Shown piece by piece: positions 5,313 to 8,523 of a stretch of 8,523 nt of DNA. Source of the stretch: Coprothermobacterota bacterium (GTDB lineage Bacteria; Caldisericota; JANLFM01); assembly GCA_026389415.1 (NCBI GenBank), contig JAPLHX010000217.1:1-8523 (forward strand), in the 5' to 3' direction. The notes below the pieces were generated by a model. That model searched no databases. It was not told the DNA's origin and saw only the letters and a list, made by a program, of their open reading frames with translations. Every line of letters begins with the position of its first letter. Position 1 is the first letter of the stretch. The position numbers and the translations under genes were made by a program.

Positions 5313-6146
5313 ATGCATGATGAAGTAGAAGAATTCTACGATTCCAATCCGCAGCGGGAATGGGACCGCCTTTGTGGCGATTACTACCACTCGTTGGAGT
5401 TTTGGACGACCCTCCATCTGTTTCGGAAATTTCTACCTCTACCCCCCGCCCGGATTCTCGATTGTGGGGGTGGACCTGGCCGATACAGCATTGCTTTCAC
5501 CAAACTTGGTTACCGAGTCACATTGCTGGATCTCTCGAGAAATCTGCTTGAAACTGCCCGGCATCGGGCCGACAAAGCAGGCATCGTCCTGGAAGACTAT
5601 CTGCAGGCTTCAGCAACAGAGATCCCTGCGGCAAATGATTTCTACGATGGGGTTTTGTTAGCCGGCCCTCTCTACCATCTAATTGCCAACGAAGACCGAG
5701 CAAAGGCAATCCAAGAAAGCTTGCGGGTATTGAAACCGGGTGGAGTCGTGGCCGCAGCTATCATCCCCTTGCTGGGAGTCTTTCGCTCGGCGATTGCCGA
5801 GTTTCCTGACTTCATCGAGAGCGGGGAAGCGCTGCGGTATTTGAAACGACCTTGGCAGGACAAACGCGCCCAGGATAATACGGGTGGTTTCACTTCCGCC
5901 CACTTTGGAGACCCCTGGGAGTTGAAGGAGTGCTTCGAGAGTAGGGGTTGCAAAACGCTGACTTTGGCAGCATTGGAAGGACTGGCTTCCTCGCTGGTTC
6001 CCCAAACCAATCAGTTGGCTGCAAAGCACGCTGCTGGAATTTGGTGGCAGATCCATCTTGCCACCTGCACCAAGTCAACCATCATCGGATCGAGCGAACA
6101 TGTTCTGTACATTGGTCGAAAGCCCTTGCTCTATCCTCCCAAATAG
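5313..6146 (+). CDS. Class I SAM-dependent methyltransferase, substrate unknown
   Basis: A 277-residue cytoplasmic methyltransferase with a Rossmann-like SAM-binding domain. Motif I is 'ILDCGGGPGRYSIAF' (48-62). The acidic residue closing strand 2, expected to hold the SAM ribose, is D73 in 'VTLLDLS'. 'FYDGVLLAGPLYHL' fits motif IV and 'ESLRVLKPGGVVAAAII' the post-IV helix and strand. The N-terminus 'EEFYDSNPQREWDRL' resembles the YD..xEWeRL start of small-molecule methyltransferases of the UbiE-like group. No RNA- or protein-specific domain is visible, so the acceptor cannot be named. ATG 5313 is the first start after an in-frame TGA at 5280. It has no clear Shine-Dalgarno, which is odd given the good promoter. 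The last 16 bp overlap the 3' end of livF on the opposite strand. It appears to be a single-gene transcription unit. Confidence 0.85.
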   Translation: MHDEVEEFYDSNPQREWDRLCGDYYHSLEFWTTLHLFRKFLPLPPARILDCGGGPGRYSIAFTKLGYRVTLLDLSRNLLETARHRADKAGIVLEDYLQASATEIPAANDFYDGVLLAGPLYHLIANEDRAKAIQESLRVLKPGGVVAAAIIPLLGVFRSAIAEFPDFIESGEALRYLKRPWQDKRAQDNTGGFTSAHFGDPWELKECFESRGCKTLTLAALEGLASSLVPQTNQLAAKHAAGIWWQIHLATCTKSTIIGSSEHVLYIGRKPLLYPPK

Positions 6147-6844
6147 GCTTCCTTCACGCGCGGATCGTCCGCCAGCGTCGAGCTGAGCCCTTCCGCGATG
6201 ACCGCGCCCACCTCCAGTACGTAGGCGTAATGGGCGGTCTCCAGGGCCATGCGGGCGTTCTGCTCCACCAGCAGGATGGTCGTTCCCAGCTCGTTGATCC
6301 GTTTGATGGTGCGGAAGATTTCTTCCACCAGCACGGGGGCGAGACCCATCGACGGCTCGTCAAGGAGCATCACTTTCCCGTTGGTCATCATGGCGCGGCC
6401 CACAGCCAGCATTTGTTGTTCTCCGCCGGAGAGAGTTCCTGCCAACTGCTTCCTGCGCTCTTTCAGCCGGGGGAAAAGGCTGAAAACGGTTTCATAGGAC
6501 GCGGCGAACTCTTTTTTATCATGGCGGGTGTAGGTGGCGATCTCCAGGTTCTCCATCACCGTCAGGGTGGCGAACATGCGCCGGCCTTCCGGCACGTGGG
6601 AGATCCCCATGGCCACGATGCGGTGAGCCGGCGTGGCAGTGATGTCCCGGTCGAAGAGGGTGACATGGCCACTTTGCTTATGCACGATACCGGAAATGGC
6701 TCGTAGAGTGGTGGATTTTCCGGCGCCATTGGCCCCGATCATGGTGACGATGGAGCCGACCTCCACTTTCACAGAAACCCCTCGCAGGGCCTTGATCCCG
6801 CCATAGGCCACATGGAGGTCCTTAACTTCCAGGGCGAGGGCCAT
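6131..6844 (-). CDS. livF: Branched-chain amino acid ABC transporter ATP-binding protein LivF
   Basis: A 237-residue cytoplasmic ATPase subunit of a HAAT-family importer for branched-chain or related amino acids, expected to pair with LivG and power the LivH-LivM channel. Walker A 'GANGAGKST' (37-45), the LivF-typical 'ISHVPEGRRMFATLTVMENL' stretch (81-100), signature 'LSGGEQQ' (138-144), Walker B 'VMLLDEP' (158-164) and 'LLVEQN', where LivF proteins carry Gln at the H-loop position. I chose ATG 6844: it overlaps the livG stop by one base (TGATG), and AAGGG lies about 9 nt upstream. The frame is open upstream to 6952, but that part re-reads the end of livG and has no family similarity. Its C-terminus 'EAYLGG' is the usual LivF/LivG ending. 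It ends inside the convergent methyltransferase gene. Substrate specificity (Leu/Ile/Val or another amide or amino acid) is not determined by this subunit. Confidence 0.95.
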   Translation of the reverse strand: MALALEVKDLHVAYGGIKALRGVSVKVEVGSIVTMIGANGAGKSTTLRAISGIVHKQSGHVTLFDRDITATPAHRIVAMGISHVPEGRRMFATLTVMENLEIATYTRHDKKEFAASYETVFSLFPRLKERRKQLAGTLSGGEQQMLAVGRAMMTNGKVMLLDEPSMGLAPVLVEEIFRTIKRINELGTTILLVEQNARMALETAHYAYVLEVGAVIAEGLSSTLADDPRVKEAYLGG

Positions 6845-7626
6845 CAGTGCACACCCTTTCCGAGGTAGGCTTCGATCACGAGAGGATTGTTCTGGATCTG
6901 GGCGGCCGTCCCTTCGGCGATCGTCTCGCCGAAATCCATTACCTTGATCCACTCGCAGATGCGCATTACGAAACGCATCTGGTGCTCGATCAAGAGGACG
7001 GTCAACTTGAACTCGTCGCGGATGTGGTAGACCATCTCCATCAGCTTGTCCACCTCATTGGGGTTCATGCCGGCGGCCGGCTCGTCGAGGAGAAGCAGCT
7101 TGGGCTGTGTGGCCAAGGCGCGAGTGATCTCCAGGCGGCGTTGCTCACCGTAGGGCAGGTTCTTGGCGATCTCTTCGGCCCGTCCTTGCAGGTTGAAGCG
7201 GGCGAGCAGTTCCATCGACTCTTCCCGCATCTTCTTTTCCGCGCGGTGGAACTTCCCGTCGCGAATCACGCAGTCGAACATGCTGGGGCGGTAGTTCTTG
7301 TGCATCCCGATCCGCACGTTGTCCAACACCGGGATATTGCCGAAGAGGCGGATGTTTTGGAAGGTGCGGGCAACCCCTTTGGCGACGATCGCAAAGGGTT
7401 TCTTGCCGGTGATCTCCTCACCCATCAGCTGGATGTGTCCCTGGCTGGGCCGGTAGACGCCGGTAACCAGGTTGAAGACGGTGGTCTTGCCCGCGCCATT
7501 AGGCCCGATGACACCCCAAATGACTCCTTCGGGGAGGTCGAGGTTGAAGTTGGAGACAGCCTTGAGACCGCCAAAGAAATGCGACAACTGGTCGATCTTC
7601 AGCACGATTCTCTGCTCGGCAGGCAT
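6844..7626 (-). CDS. livG: Branched-chain amino acid ABC transporter ATP-binding protein LivG
   Basis: A 260-residue second ATPase subunit of the Liv importer. It has Walker A 'GPNGAGKTT' (41-49), the 'VARTFQNIRLFGNIPVLDNV' Q-loop stretch typical of LivG, the family's degenerate signature 'LPYGEQRRLEI', Walker B 'LLLLDEPAAGMNP' and H-loop 'LLIEHQM'. It carries the roughly 40-residue insertion after the Q-loop ('GMHKNYRPSMFD...') that sets LivG apart from LivF. ATG 7626 has a strong GGAGG (7636-7640) 9 nt upstream and starts 1 bp after the livM stop, so it is translationally coupled on both sides. The C-terminus 'VIEAYLGKG' is standard. Confidence 0.96.
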   Translation of the reverse strand: MPAEQRIVLKIDQLSHFFGGLKAVSNFNLDLPEGVIWGVIGPNGAGKTTVFNLVTGVYRPSQGHIQLMGEEITGKKPFAIVAKGVARTFQNIRLFGNIPVLDNVRIGMHKNYRPSMFDCVIRDGKFHRAEKKMREESMELLARFNLQGRAEEIAKNLPYGEQRRLEITRALATQPKLLLLDEPAAGMNPNEVDKLMEMVYHIRDEFKLTVLLIEHQMRFVMRICEWIKVMDFGETIAEGTAAQIQNNPLVIEAYLGKGVH

Positions 7627-7627
7627 C

Positions 7628-8523
7628 TCAGTGGTCCTCCGGGATCATGAACTTGGCCTCACGGCTCATCAGCCCCTCCGGGCGATAGATCATGATGATA
7701 ATCAGCAACACGGCGTAGATCACCATGCGCCATTCTACCCCGAGGCCGATCATCGGGAGCACCATCGGCAGGATGTACTTCTCCAGGAAGGTCAGGATGA
7801 AAGCCGCAATGATCGAGCCCGTCATACTGCCCATCCCGCCGATGTAGACCACAATCAGCACCAGGAAAGAAGCGTAAAAGCCATATTGGGTCGGGTGGGC
7901 CAATTGGATCATGTGGGCGAGCAGGCCGCCGCCGACGCCGGCGAAGAAGGCGCCGATAACGAAGGCCCACACTTTGTACTTGGTCGTGTTGACTCCCACC
8001 AGGTCGGCAGCGGTGGCGTCCTCGCGGATGGAGATCATCGCTCGCCCGTGGCTGGAAAAGACCAGGTAGCGCAAGACCATCACGGTGAGGAGGGCGATGA
8101 TGAAGATGATGGTGAAGTTGGAGAGCTGGGGGATGCCCAGCAGACCGCGCGGTCCGCCGACGTAGTCGATGTTGTTGATGATTGTGCGGATGATCTCCCC
8201 GAAGCCCAGGGTGACGATGGCTAGGTAATCGCCTTTCATGCGCAAGGCCGGCATCCCGATCAAAAAGCCGATGATGGCGGCGCCGATCCCCCCGATCAGG
8301 AGGGCTACGATGAAGAGGGAAGTGGCCGTGAGACTTCCCGGAATAAGCTTCCAGATAAGCGTGGTGAGCGTACCGGAGACGTAGGCGCCGATTGCGGCGA
8401 AGCCCATGTGCCCGATGGAGAACTGCCCGGTGATGCCGTTGATCAGGTTCAGGCTGGTGGCCAGGATGACGTAGATCAGGCAAATGTTGATGATGATCAT
8501 GAGGTAGTCATTGAGGATGCCGC
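7628..8523 (-). CDS. livM: Branched-chain amino acid ABC transporter permease LivM (5' partial)
   Basis: Inner-membrane permease of the Liv importer, with 297 residues plus a partial codon visible and open at the right edge. ATG 8500 is possible, but codons upstream of it read in frame as GILNDYL, which matches the usual LivM N-terminus, so the true start is probably at or just beyond the window end. Visible: first membrane segment 'IIINICLIYVILATSLNLI', then 'GITGQFSIGHMGFAAIGAYVSG' (the family's G-Q-S-G-H-G-F-GAY block), several more hydrophobic segments, 'ALRMKGDYLAIVTLGFGEIIR', and the cytoplasmic coupling loop 'GRAMISIREDATAADLVGVN' that contacts the ATPases. The C-terminal 'MIYRPEGLMS' is typical. 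livH and the periplasmic-type binding protein gene, not seen here, would be expected beyond the right edge. Confidence 0.95.
   Translation of the reverse strand, partial: GILNDYLMIIINICLIYVILATSLNLINGITGQFSIGHMGFAAIGAYVSGTLTTLIWKLIPGSLTATSLFIVALLIGGIGAAIIGFLIGMPALRMKGDYLAIVTLGFGEIIRTIINNIDYVGGPRGLLGIPQLSNFTIIFIIALLTVMVLRYLVFSSHGRAMISIREDATAADLVGVNTTKYKVWAFVIGAFFAGVGGGLLAHMIQLAHPTQYGFYASFLVLIVVYIGGMGSMTGSIIAAFILTFLEKYILPMVLPMIGLGVEWRMVIYAVLLIIIMIYRPEGLMSREAKFMIPEDH
7636..7640 (-). promoter_or_regulatory. Ribosome binding site for livG
   Basis: On the minus strand this is GGAGG, 9 nt before the livG ATG at 7626 and inside the last codons of livM. It fixes the livG start. Confidence 0.7.

Noticed and set aside
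5038..5328. Small + strand open frame of 96 codons before the methyltransferase
   Set aside because: It spans the promoter and leader, has no ribosome binding site or recognisable protein features, and overlaps the methyltransferase start.
6847..8224. Long + strand open frames opposite livG and livM (267 and 250 codons)
   Set aside because: Rich in His, Asp and Val, typical of antisense reading of high-GC3 genes; the minus strand carries unambiguous ABC transporter motifs.

Overview
The window looks like chromosome from an anaerobic bacterium, most likely a Clostridia-type Firmicute. This is inferred from gene content, not from a marker gene: a complete oxygen-sensitive [4Fe-4S] 2-hydroxyacyl-CoA dehydratase set with its ATP-driven activator, an adjacent tsaE-tsaB pair, and a LivM-LivG-LivF branched-chain amino acid importer with Shine-Dalgarno-led, tightly coupled genes. 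No rRNA, tRNA, CRISPR array, transposase or integrase was seen.

Layout. (1) Positions 2-3644, + strand: an operon-like cassette. It holds the C-terminal part of a HgdB-like dehydratase subunit (cut by the left edge), a HgdA-like subunit starting on a GTGA overlap, a 129-bp gap, a HgdC/BcrA-type activator ATPase, and an ADP-ribosylglycohydrolase (DraG family) starting on an ATGA overlap with the activator. (2) Positions 3739-4964, - strand: tsaE then tsaB, two components of the N6-threonylcarbamoyladenosine (t6A) tRNA machinery, converging on the cassette. (3) Positions 4965-5312: a divergent intergenic region with a near-consensus + strand sigma-A-type promoter and a foldable leader ending in a terminator-like hairpin. 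(4) Positions 5313-6146, + strand: a class I SAM-dependent methyltransferase of unknown substrate. (5) Positions 6131-8523, - strand: livM (cut by the right edge), livG and livF, nearly gapless, with the 3' end of livF overlapping the 3' end of the methyltransferase gene by 16 bp.

How they may work together. The two dehydratase subunits and the activator should form one enzyme system. The activator uses ATP to push one electron from ferredoxin or flavodoxin into the dehydratase, which then removes water from a (R)-2-hydroxyacyl-CoA through a ketyl radical. The substrate cannot be told from the sequence. The most unusual point is the DraG-family gene translationally coupled to the activator. 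In nitrogen fixers, DraG removes an inhibitory ADP-ribose from dinitrogenase reductase, which is functionally analogous to this activator because both are ATP-driven dimeric [4Fe-4S] electron injectors. A reversible ADP-ribosylation switch on the dehydratase activator is therefore a testable hypothesis, but no ADP-ribosyltransferase is visible here. The Liv importer could supply amino acids for such a fermentation, but it lies on the other strand with unrelated genes in between, so that link is weak.

Limits: all identifications come from reading motifs by eye. Substrates, exact organism and RNA structures are not established.
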